Shown here one piece after another: positions 51,455-59,051 of a DNA stretch of 64,000 nt. Within the stretch, counting starts at the first letter, position 1. The number at the start of each line of letters is the position of its first letter. Both the position numbers and the translations under genes were made by a program. The stretch is from Lactiplantibacillus plantarum EGD-AQ4 (lineage in GTDB: Bacteria > Bacillota > Bacilli > Lactobacillales > Lactobacillaceae): positions 124,001-188,000 of the forward strand of contig NZ_AVAQ01000012.1 of NCBI RefSeq assembly GCF_000463075.2, read 5' to 3'. A model generated the notes under the pieces. The model saw only the letters and a program-made list of their open reading frames with translations. It ran no database searches and had not been told where the DNA came from.

Positions 51455-52525
51455 CTATGCACGCCGCCGTTTGCGAATCTTCAAGAAAATCAAGACGCCA
51501 ATCAGTCCAATAATCAGCATGCCCAGCGCCCCAAATAGAATGAACCACCCGACATTGATGCCGGAATTATCCACGGATGCTTGGTTGTACTTATCCGCAG
51601 CGGCCGTACTGATAACAAAATCCTTGTCAAAGACCCAACGATGGTCCTGATTCTGAGCCACTAAATGAACATGATAGGTGCCAGCCTGTAACCGATTCGT
51701 CCCAGTTAAAATCGGGACTTTGTAAACGGAATTCGGTGCTAACTGCACATCTTTTTGACTAAAGGTCTTCACCACTTTGCCGCTATTCTTGCTCGTCAAC
51801 TTCGCTTTAAGCGTCAGCTTGGGTACGATCACTGCACTGACATTACGTAATTGTGGAAAAATCCCCCGCCGATAATTTTGCATTCCAGCTGTGACCGTAT
51901 CTAGTTTTAGCTTTGGTGCTGGCAGCTTGCCCATCGTGTACTTCAGACCGATAACATAGGAATATTGATTAGCAATGTTCATCGAGCCCTTCACATGTCC
52001 CGTGACTTTATTGCTGACGCGCTTGAAATACCAACCACCAAGGACCACGCCATTAAACGCGGCTTTCGGCATCTTGATCGTTGCCGACACGACTTTGGAC
52101 CCATTTGCTGGAATCGTGACCGTTTTGGGACCGTCAATCGTCGTCAGTTGTGACATCCGATATTTCAGTGAGGGGTCAAAGCTTTTGGCCGGCGTTACGT
52201 ATTCGATAATCCCGTTACCGTTCGTGTAGGCAGTATGAATCGCCGTCTGAACTTTGATCTCGGCATTGGTCACGTTATAAATCGTCGTTTGAATTTTTTG
52301 TTGGCGTCCCGGCGTCATCTTTAAGTCAAAATACGATTGATGTTGATCAAGCTGATTACTTGGAATTTTAGCAGCGACACTAAAACCAATGTCATTGCTC
52401 TGACTCGCTTGACTGCTAGACTTACTACTGCTGGCATCCCCCGCCGCAAAACTCGTCACGAGACCAGCTTGTAACCCCAACACCAGGCAGGCCAACGCGA
52501 CCATGATTCGTTTCATTAATTGCAT
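51455..52525 (-). CDS. DUF916/DUF3324 membrane-anchored protein (CscA-like)
   Basis: A 356-residue surface protein. After a signal peptide come the two beta-rich domains DUF916 (IGFSVAAKIPSNQ, SYFDLKMTPGRQQK) and DUF3324 (VVLGGWYFKRV, AQNQDHRWVFDKDFVIS), and then a C-terminal membrane helix and RKRRRA. This family is the membrane partner of WxL proteins and peptidoglycan. ATG at 52525 follows GGGGGTGA. Third in transcription order between the small WxL protein and the LPQTS protein. Spacing to the next gene is about 30 bases. Confidence 0.9.
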   Translation of the reverse strand: MQLMKRIMVALACLVLGLQAGLVTSFAAGDASSSKSSSQASQSNDIGFSVAAKIPSNQLDQHQSYFDLKMTPGRQQKIQTTIYNVTNAEIKVQTAIHTAYTNGNGIIEYVTPAKSFDPSLKYRMSQLTTIDGPKTVTIPANGSKVVSATIKMPKAAFNGVVLGGWYFKRVSNKVTGHVKGSMNIANQYSYVIGLKYTMGKLPAPKLKLDTVTAGMQNYRRGIFPQLRNVSAVIVPKLTLKAKLTSKNSGKVVKTFSQKDVQLAPNSVYKVPILTGTNRLQAGTYHVHLVAQNQDHRWVFDKDFVISTAAADKYNQASVDNSGINVGWFILFGALGMLIIGLIGVLIFLKIRKRRRA

Positions 52526-52586
52526 TCTTTCACCCCCGACACTCACGTATGTACATGGGGCGACTGTAACCGTCCCATCGACCCAG

Positions 52587-53291
52587 TTATTCAGCTGGTA
52601 AATCACTCAACGTCCAGTTCAAATTACCACTGTAAGTTTGTGCTTTAACCGTGTTTGCTTTGATATTCAATGTTAAATTGCTTGGATTTAATTGACTGAC
52701 GGTCACCCCGGCACCGCCGCCCTTAGCCGCATTCAAGACAGCACTCGAACCAACTGTCCCGTTCAATGCAACTTCTGAAGCAGTCGCAATGGCACCGTTG
52801 GCATCGGTCCCACTGTTGGAAACGTCACCTTTAGGCAAACTCAGCGTCGCACCTTTGGCGGTTGTACCATCGACACCAGTCAGATTAGACCCCGTTACCG
52901 TCAGCTTCCAGCCGGCGTTAGTCCCACGAACGTCCGAAACTTCAACGACCATGTTGCCCTTCCATAAATTGGTGTTGGCACTCGTCAAATCTGGCGTATA
53001 CTGCTGGTCATTTAAAACGTCGATTTCATGCGTCCCATACCCTAACGATTTAGAAACGTAAATCAAAGACAGGTCCCCACCAGGCGTTGCCCCGTTGTTC
53101 CCATCACCATCGGTACTTGGTGTGTTTGGATCGGTCGGGTCAACTGGTGTGACGGTCGACGTACTCTTGGTGAATTCTGCTTGCAGGTTCGTGCTCCCAC
53201 TCCGGTTTTCGGCGGCGTTTGCCACAATCGGCATGCTCCCTGCGACTAATAAGGTGCCTGCCATTAATAAGTGTCCTAACATTGATTTCAT
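52587..53291 (-). CDS. Small WxL-domain surface protein (CscB-like)
   Basis: A 234-residue WxL protein. The signal peptide ends in ANA near residue 26. An N-terminal Asp/Pro/Thr segment (VDPTDPNTPSTDGDGNNG) is followed by one WxL domain with AGWKLTVTG and LNWTLSDLPAE. ATG at 53291 follows AAGGGGGA. First gene of csc cluster 1 in transcription order; the promoter should lie between 53300 and 53560. Confidence 0.9.
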   Translation of the reverse strand: MKSMLGHLLMAGTLLVAGSMPIVANAAENRSGSTNLQAEFTKSTSTVTPVDPTDPNTPSTDGDGNNGATPGGDLSLIYVSKSLGYGTHEIDVLNDQQYTPDLTSANTNLWKGNMVVEVSDVRGTNAGWKLTVTGSNLTGVDGTTAKGATLSLPKGDVSNSGTDANGAIATASEVALNGTVGSSAVLNAAKGGGAGVTVSQLNPSNLTLNIKANTVKAQTYSGNLNWTLSDLPAE

Positions 53292-53537
53292 AATATAAAA
53301 TCCCCCTTTTTCATTTACCAGCGCTTGTTAAGCTTTCATCAACTAAGAACGGTGGTCATTATAAATGCAACTGATGTCATTCGATGTGATAATTAACTGG
53401 CACTTAACTTCGTGGCAACCTCCCCCAACAATCACTAACCATTAATTAATTTATTTAAATGCCGACTCCTTTGACCACATTTTCATTATATCGAGCATCA
53501 ATACAGCGGCGCTAATAATACATAACGTTAACTATAT

Positions 53538-53562
53538 TTACAAACCGGGCGGTTTCGTGTAA
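53538..53562 (-). promoter_or_regulatory. TTACA/TGTAA dyad with GC-rich centre upstream of csc cluster 1
   Basis: TTACA and TGTAA enclose AAACCGGGCGGTTT, itself a small palindrome. The centre GGGCGGTTTC recurs at 2016-2025 upstream of the first LysM gene, also between TTACA and TGTAA. It lies about 250 bases before the csc start and may be a shared regulator site. The gap from 53563 to 53966 shows nothing else supported. Confidence 0.4.
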
Positions 53563-53966
53563 GCGTTATCCTGATTGCTTTTATCGAGTTACTTAGTCGA
53601 ACTTCCTTTGCGAGGGTTGACGAGGGATTAAATCAATAATTTTGTATTTTAGTGATGTAATGCTTGAACAGATTCATAATAATTAGTCTGAGTGGCTCAT
53701 CAGTGAGATGCTATATCGTGAGGCGTACAAGCTACCAATCTGAGTGGAAAACCAGGGTGCGACAAACAGGTCACCGTAGCCTGTTCAAAGGTTTGCTGTA
53801 ATTGTCCAATAAACTGTCTGGATATCAAAAAATGGCGCTGACAGCTTTTAACCATCAACGCCTATCATCAGAAACACTTTAGTAAATCTACTTATGTCAT
53901 AATTGCCGATAATTTCGGCCGTTTTTAGTTCGACCGCGCTAAGTCCAGCAGTCGATTCAATCATCA

Positions 53967-54935
53967 TCAATCTGGCAACAAAACGAAGCGCTGGTGCCCG
54001 TCCTGACCATCTTCTAATCGCTGATGACAACGACTGGCATCCGCAAAGTGCTGCTGACTAACTTGGTCGTCTAGCAATTGCCCGGCGCTAAAAGCTTGAT
54101 TCAAGACTTCGGCAGCTCGCGCCAACTGATCAACGGTCGCGTGACTGATGACAAAGCCGTTGATCCGCTTCTGGGCCATGTAAAAGGCCCGGACGCCAAA
54201 CGTGAATTGGTCATCTTTAGGTGCAGTAATCAGCGTGACCTCACCGCCCAGTCGTAGCAAGTCCAAGTTAGTAGCCAGTGCGACCCGCCCCGACGTATCG
54301 ATTACATGGTCAAACGTCCAATCGTCACGAACTAACTGGTCTTCAAAACCAGCCTGATAATCATAACAGGCTTGACTACCCAGTTGTTGGCACTGGGCAA
54401 AGTCGCGGGATGCAGACGTGGTAACCACCGTGACACCAGCCGCGGTCGCTAGTTGAATCAACTTGCGGCCGACGTTTCCAGCGGCCCCTTCAATCAGCAA
54501 TCGCTGCCCAGCTTGAACCTGCATCACGTCGTGCAGGACGATGGCCGCAGTCGCCGCTGAATGCACAGCCGCAACCAGTTGCAAGCCATCCACACCAGCT
54601 GGCGCATGGTACAATCGGTCAACTGGAACCGCCACATATTCAGCCGTGGCGCCCATCCGACCCTCGTAGCCCATTGAATTCGTCCAGACCTGGTCGCCAA
54701 CTTTGAAATCCGACTGCGAACTTGCAACCACGTGACCAACTAAATCCCGCCCCGCAATATGGGGCGTCGCTAATGGCGTTTTAAACGCTCCGCTACGTAC
54801 AAACGTATCCACGTGATTAACGGACACCGCGATCACTTGCACGAGAACGGTCTCCGCGGTTGTTGCGGGTCGTTTCACCTCAGCGACGTGCAACTTATCT
54901 GGGCCACCAAAATCATCAAAAACAACTGCCTTCAT
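53967..54935 (-). CDS. Zinc-independent MDR oxidoreductase (quinone-oxidoreductase-like)
   Basis: A 322-residue medium-chain dehydrogenase without zinc-ligand cysteines. Key parts are the N-terminal MKAVVFDDFGGPD, AGRDLVGHV, the cofactor segment IEGAAGNVGRKLIQLA and FDHVIDTSG. Family members reduce quinones or enones with NADPH. The ATG at 54935 follows AAGGAACC. It lies 27 bases after the HesB-like gene, so the two are probably one transcript. C-terminal HQRLEDGQDGHQRFV is the usual ending of the family. Confidence 0.9.
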   Translation of the reverse strand: MKAVVFDDFGGPDKLHVAEVKRPATTAETVLVQVIAVSVNHVDTFVRSGAFKTPLATPHIAGRDLVGHVVASSQSDFKVGDQVWTNSMGYEGRMGATAEYVAVPVDRLYHAPAGVDGLQLVAAVHSAATAAIVLHDVMQVQAGQRLLIEGAAGNVGRKLIQLATAAGVTVVTTSASRDFAQCQQLGSQACYDYQAGFEDQLVRDDWTFDHVIDTSGRVALATNLDLLRLGGEVTLITAPKDDQFTFGVRAFYMAQKRINGFVISHATVDQLARAAEVLNQAFSAGQLLDDQVSQQHFADASRCHQRLEDGQDGHQRFVLLPD

Positions 54936-54962
54936 AATCGGTTCCTTCTTCATTATCTGCAA

Positions 54963-55358
54963 CTAGCAAGTCAAATTATCTGCTGGTACGCCTTGCTCAA
55001 AGGCTGCCAGTACTTCGGCGCCTTTAGCAATTTGGACCGCATTGTCCAGCATGTGCGCATTATCCTTGATGGAAATGCGTCCCTGGTCGTAATCCATTTG
55101 AATCCCGTCATTAAAGAAAATCAAGTCATAAGCTGAGGTCCACAATGCCAACTGCTGGTTATTGTCTACGGCAACATCGTACTCTGGGTCTGGCTGGTCA
55201 AGCACGATCAACGTGAATTTCGTCCCAATACTGCAGGCGCCACCGTGTAGTGAATACTTACCCCCACCATCATCAGTCACTAAGACGAGCTGTTTATCCG
55301 CAAAGCCCTTAGCAGCCAATAATGCTTTCAAACGCGCGCTAATTTTGATCTGTGTCAT
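54963..55358 (-). CDS. HesB/IscA-like (YneR-type) protein
   Basis: A 131-residue single-domain protein of the HesB-like fold, related to iron-sulfur biogenesis proteins of Firmicutes. It has VLVTDDGGGKYSLHGGAC, LIVLDQPDPEYDV and a cysteine at the C-terminus. The Cys-Gly-Cys of true A-type carriers is absent (HGGACS and a final Cys remain), so iron-sulfur binding is uncertain. ATG at 55358 follows GGAGGTATCG. First gene of the two-gene transcript with the oxidoreductase. Confidence 0.82.
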   Translation of the reverse strand: MTQIKISARLKALLAAKGFADKQLVLVTDDGGGKYSLHGGACSIGTKFTLIVLDQPDPEYDVAVDNNQQLALWTSAYDLIFFNDGIQMDYDQGRISIKDNAHMLDNAVQIAKGAEVLAAFEQGVPADNLTC

Positions 55359-55459
55359 TATTGCGATACCTCCAGGATTATAATTTTATATGCTATTTTA
55401 TTCTTTAATTATATTCACAACGTTCCGTAAATGACAGCCATAAGCTTGAAATCGGCGAA

Positions 55460-56086
55460 TTACTTCGGTGCAACTTGATACCGCAGAATCGTTTTCAGCC
55501 GTTCAGGCGCCACCCGTCGTGCATCTGAGAGGTAAATTTCCCGATGGATTTTGCTAATACGTTGCTGATTTTCGGACACCACTAACTCATCGATTTTAGC
55601 GAAGCTAGCCGGTTCATCATCGTAAGCGCCCACGTGTAAAATCTGTGCAGCGGACATCGCGTCAAAATGCAAAATCTGAATTTGCTCAGTCGCTAACTGT
55701 TTTTTCGCTTTAACAGCTGCCAATGCTGGTTTAATCAAGTCTTCAAGCACAAAATCAGGAATCCGAATCATGATGTCATAACTGAATTCATTTTTATCTA
55801 AATGGTCGAGTTGCTGACCCTTTTCAGTTAACGACCAAACGCCTTCGAGCGGAAAGACGACGTAATCGTCAAACTCGCAGGCGTGCGTTTGGGCGTATTT
55901 TCTGTACGCGCTTTTCAGGCCGTACGCCGCTGGATACAGGGTCTGTAATTGGGCCTGAAATTCCGGTCCATTGGGATTTCCAGTCCCGTGTAACGCCATA
56001 AACGTTTGCGCTGGAATCGTCAGTAATTGTGCTTGTTTTTTCGTTGAATACAGTGTCTTTTCTTGTTTCCGCCATTCATATTTCAT
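55460..56086 (-). CDS. GyrI-like small-molecule-binding protein
   Basis: A 208-residue cytoplasmic protein of the GyrI-like (SBMC/SOUL-type) ligand-binding family. Recognisable parts are KKQAQLLTIPAQTFMALHGTGNPNG and MSAAQILHVGAYDDEPASF, key parts ALHGTGNP and QILHVGAYDDEP; the latter is typical of stand-alone GyrI domains in Firmicutes. They bind and may hydrolyse toxic small molecules, and some inhibit gyrase. No DNA-binding domain is present. ATG at 56086 follows AAAAGGATG. Monocistronic. Confidence 0.85.
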   Translation of the reverse strand: MKYEWRKQEKTLYSTKKQAQLLTIPAQTFMALHGTGNPNGPEFQAQLQTLYPAAYGLKSAYRKYAQTHACEFDDYVVFPLEGVWSLTEKGQQLDHLDKNEFSYDIMIRIPDFVLEDLIKPALAAVKAKKQLATEQIQILHFDAMSAAQILHVGAYDDEPASFAKIDELVVSENQQRISKIHREIYLSDARRVAPERLKTILRYQVAPK

Positions 56087-56454
56087 CTACACTCACATCC
56101 TTTTGAATTCACTACGCTACCATTATACTAATAAACTAACCTCAACGACCGCTAACCTGACCTGGATTTCTTTTTGCTGGTCTTCAGTCGTAAAATGTCT
56201 GCTACATAGTGCTGGTTAATTAGTATTAAACGGTCAGACTAGTTTTCAGTATTATCCAAGTACCTACCCGTATTTTTAGTCCGCATCACTGAACATCGAC
56301 AGAGCCTTCTGTTGTCGACATAGCTGCTAAATCCCTAGATTCACCACAAATGGCTGCTTTATCGTCTGATCGTAAATCTGAATTAAACAGTAATCTTCAG
56401 ACAATCTTACCGGTAAATAAGCATCATCAATACAAATCTAAAGTTTGCTTGAAT

Positions 56455-56725
56455 GGCCAGCCACCTAATATTCAGTGGCCAATTGCACCTGAATAGGTGG
56501 CCGTTCATCCGCCATCCGAGTGGCTTCCCGACTGTAGGGGCTGGCGGACAATGCTCAAGGGCGAAGTTCTTCTTGTCCGGGTGGTTTTCCCGGGCTAGAA
56601 GAAGACTCGTATTTGAAATTGCGCAGTGGATTTCTGCGTGAGTTCAAATTGATGTCCGGCCTGTTCCAGCATTGTCAGCCAGCCCCGGAGGTCGGATTAG
56701 GGCGCACTCCCGGCTGTCGAACAGG
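56455..56725 (-). ncRNA. Candidate structured RNA element, copy 2
   Basis: 271 bases, homologous to 24341-24617 in opposite genome orientation. On the minus strand GGGGCTGGCT (plus 56677-56686) pairs with CGCCAGCCCC (56537-56546), and the second arm pairs TTCTTCT with AGAAGAA (56597-56603 and 56567-56573) and CCGGG with CCCGG (56577-56581 and 56589-56593). Both sides differ from copy 1 yet still pair. A 3' hairpin GGCCACC/GGTGGCTGGCC is retained. It lies just downstream of the csc cluster 2 terminator. The gap 56087-56454 holds no other supported feature. Confidence 0.7.
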
Positions 56726-56734
56726 AATCCGTAA

Positions 56735-56768
56735 AAAAAGGCTCGGTCAACTTGACCGAGCCCTTTGA
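56735..56768 (-). terminator. Terminator of csc cluster 2
   Basis: GGCTCGGTCAA pairs with TTGACCGAGCC and is followed by a T run on the minus strand. It lies directly after the last gene of the cluster. Confidence 0.9.
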
Positions 56769-56770
56769 AT

Positions 56771-57814
56771 CTACCGTTTATCTTTAAGTTGTGCTTCTAA
56801 GCGTTTGATGCGTTGTTGTTTGCGATGAATATACCAGGCAACGAGTAATAACAAAATTAGTAATCCACCCAAGCTGAGCCACAATTGCCAATTCGTATGT
56901 GGTTCGATGACCGCCGTTTTATTCAACGTGCGGGCCGTCTCGCTTGTGATTTCAAAATCCTTTGTGAAGGTCCAGTGTTGCTTTTTGGATGTGACTGCTA
57001 ACTTCGCCGTATATTTACCCGGCTTCAAGGCATCGCGGCCAACTCGTAATGGTAACTGATAGACCGAACTAGGGGCCATCTGACCATGTTCATTCTTTTG
57101 TTGATACAGGACTTTTTGACCGCCACGCCGATAAACTTTGACCTCGGTCGTGACTTGATTCAAGAAGGCCGCAGTGTGGTTCTGTAATGCTAAGCTGATT
57201 AGATTATAACCATTGTTTTGCGTGGCTTTGATCTTACCAAGTGTCAGCTTGTTCTTAGTCAGTGCCTGCTTACCGTGAAGAACCACGGCAACTGAATAGG
57301 CATACTGATTTTTGATGGCCATCGCACTCTTACTTTGTTGCTTGGCGGCCTTTTTCAAGAAGCTCAAACCACCAACTACAACACCATCATAGGCGTGTTC
57401 CGGCATTTTAACCTTAAAGGTGACGATTTTGCTTGTCCCCTGAGCCAGTGTAACTTTATCATTGGCGGTCGTAATTAACTGAGTCACCTTGGCAGGTTCA
57501 TCAATATTTTGACCATCAGGCATGGTTTGATACTCAACGACCCCATTAGCGTTGGTGGTCGCTGGTGCGATAGTCGTGTGGACCGTAATTTCTTGCTTAC
57601 TGGTATTCTTGATCCGAACGGACAGGTCCGTTTCTTGACCAGGCTTTAATTTTAAATCAAAGTACGGTACGGCTTTATCGACCTGGTACTTGGACGTCAC
57701 TGGTAAGACGTCAAACCCAACCGAATTGGCTGAGCTGGTCTGAGCCCAACCCACACATAATAACCCCATCAACAAGCCTAACCCTAACTGCCACCATTTC
57801 TTCGTCAACATCAT
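56771..57814 (-). CDS. DUF916/DUF3324 membrane-anchored protein (CscA-like)
   Basis: A 347-residue protein, homolog of the 51455 gene. A signal peptide (to about 30) precedes DUF916 (VGFDVLPVTSKYQVDK, YFDLKLKPGQETD) and DUF3324 (VVVGGLSFLKK, SKKQHWTFTKDFEIT), then a C-terminal helix and a Lys/Arg-rich tail with KRLEAQLKDKR. It links WxL proteins to membrane and wall. Two adjacent ATGs at 57814 and 57811 follow GGGGG; the second has better spacing. Last gene of cluster 2 in transcription order. Confidence 0.9.
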   Translation of the reverse strand: MMLTKKWWQLGLGLLMGLLCVGWAQTSSANSVGFDVLPVTSKYQVDKAVPYFDLKLKPGQETDLSVRIKNTSKQEITVHTTIAPATTNANGVVEYQTMPDGQNIDEPAKVTQLITTANDKVTLAQGTSKIVTFKVKMPEHAYDGVVVGGLSFLKKAAKQQSKSAMAIKNQYAYSVAVVLHGKQALTKNKLTLGKIKATQNNGYNLISLALQNHTAAFLNQVTTEVKVYRRGGQKVLYQQKNEHGQMAPSSVYQLPLRVGRDALKPGKYTAKLAVTSKKQHWTFTKDFEITSETARTLNKTAVIEPHTNWQLWLSLGGLLILLLLVAWYIHRKQQRIKRLEAQLKDKR

Positions 57815-57885
57815 TTCCCCCTTAATTATGACTCGGAAAAATGATATTAACTGGTCATAACCAATATTTTTCCGATAAATCTAGC

Positions 57886-58494
57886 TTATTTATTTGCGAC
57901 TGTTGCGTCCAAACTCCAAGTCAAGGTTGTCGCGTAACTCCCTTGCGCCCGAGCGGTCGTATGTGGCACCATCAAAGTTGAAGCAGCGATGTTAGCCGCG
58001 TTCTTCCCGTTACCTTTACCAGTTTCAGCAAGCATCACTGTTTTGTTGGCACCAATCGAATCCAGGGCAACACCCGTGTTAACCGTGGCATCCGCACCAG
58101 TCGTTGAAGCTGCTGTGTCTAAGACACCATTTAAGGTTAAGACCGCACCAGTCAATTCTTTGTTAGCTGCAGCTGCGGCATTTTTGAAGACGTCATTTTG
58201 CTTAACGTTCAATTTCCAACCAGCGGCAGTCCCACGTAAGTCAATAACGGAAATCATTGCGGCTTTGTTCGTGTTGTTGTAGTTGTCATCTACGCTAGAA
58301 TTAGTGATTTTGTTGGTCCCAAAGTCAAGGCTAGCACCCTTTAAATCCGTATCCCCGTTATCAATGGTGACGTCGCCACCTTCAAAACCAACCGTACCGT
58401 TAGAAATTTGTGGTTCATCCGCAGCGCTAGCGGTCAAACCCATCGATGCAACTAATCCTGCTGAAAATAAAAGTCCTAATAAAGTTTTCTTCAT
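57886..58494 (-). CDS. Small WxL-domain surface protein (CscB-like)
   Basis: A 202-residue WxL protein. Signal peptide 1-24 (cleavage after ASA), then a single WxL domain with AGWKLNVKQND and LTWSLDATVANK. It is the shortest WxL protein here and consists of little else than the domain. ATG at 58494 follows AAGGAG and overlaps the preceding LPQTS gene by four bases (ATGA), so they are translationally coupled. Part of cluster 2. Confidence 0.92.
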   Translation of the reverse strand: MKKTLLGLLFSAGLVASMGLTASAADEPQISNGTVGFEGGDVTIDNGDTDLKGASLDFGTNKITNSSVDDNYNNTNKAAMISVIDLRGTAAGWKLNVKQNDVFKNAAAAANKELTGAVLTLNGVLDTAASTTGADATVNTGVALDSIGANKTVMLAETGKGNGKNAANIAASTLMVPHTTARAQGSYATTLTWSLDATVANK

Positions 58495-58880
58495 AATAAT
58501 GAACTCCTTTTTTTTAAGTAACTGACTAACTGACAACCAATTAAGATCACGAGCAGTCCCAACCCAACAATCGAAGCACTTAGCCACCACGCTTCACTTG
58601 TTTGCGGCAGCCAACCACTAACAGATGTTTTCGGTTCTTGTACAGATGGCGGTTGAACCGTCACGGTTGATTCTGACTCATGATGCTCATCTTCAGTGAC
58701 ATGAATTGAACCCGGTTTGCTCTCGCTGCTACTGGATTCGCTGACGGATTCAGACTGACCGTCAAACCGGATTGTTGCCTGGCTATCCGCTGTACTAGCC
58801 ACACCAATGATCGGTGTTGATAACCACCCCCACCAAAGTAGGGTACTGATAACGACGGCAATCATTCCCCTGCGTTTCAT
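58491..58880 (-). CDS. Small LPQTS-anchored surface protein (CscD-like)
   Basis: A 129-residue protein with a signal peptide (to about 30), a Ser/Glu/His-rich acidic segment (SESSSSES, EDEHHESES), LPQTSE near residue 91, a hydrophobic helix and a KKRSS tail. Same role and anchor variant as the gene at 50990. The His/Glu-rich segment might bind metal ions (inference). The start ATG at 58880 lacks a strong ribosome binding site. It overlaps the small WxL gene. Confidence 0.85.
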   Translation of the reverse strand: MKRRGMIAVVISTLLWWGWLSTPIIGVASTADSQATIRFDGQSESVSESSSSESKPGSIHVTEDEHHESESTVTVQPPSVQEPKTSVSGWLPQTSEAWWLSASIVGLGLLVILIGCQLVSYLKKRSSLL

Positions 58881-59051
58881 CGCTCACTACCACTTCCTCA
58901 TCCTAAACATTTACTGATAACTAAATTGTGACCGCCGGTAATCGGTTAGATACATCAATTATCAGGGTACATTGTAAATATACATAACTAACTATTTCTA
59001 AACAACTAACTGCTCTTACAAAGATTATGTTAATCTTTTATAATTTTTTTA

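Noticed and set aside
58990-59030. AAAGATTA-TGT-TAATCTTT hairpin after the BspA-like gene as its terminator
   Set aside because: The T run lies on the plus strand only; on the minus strand, where the gene is, no T run follows.
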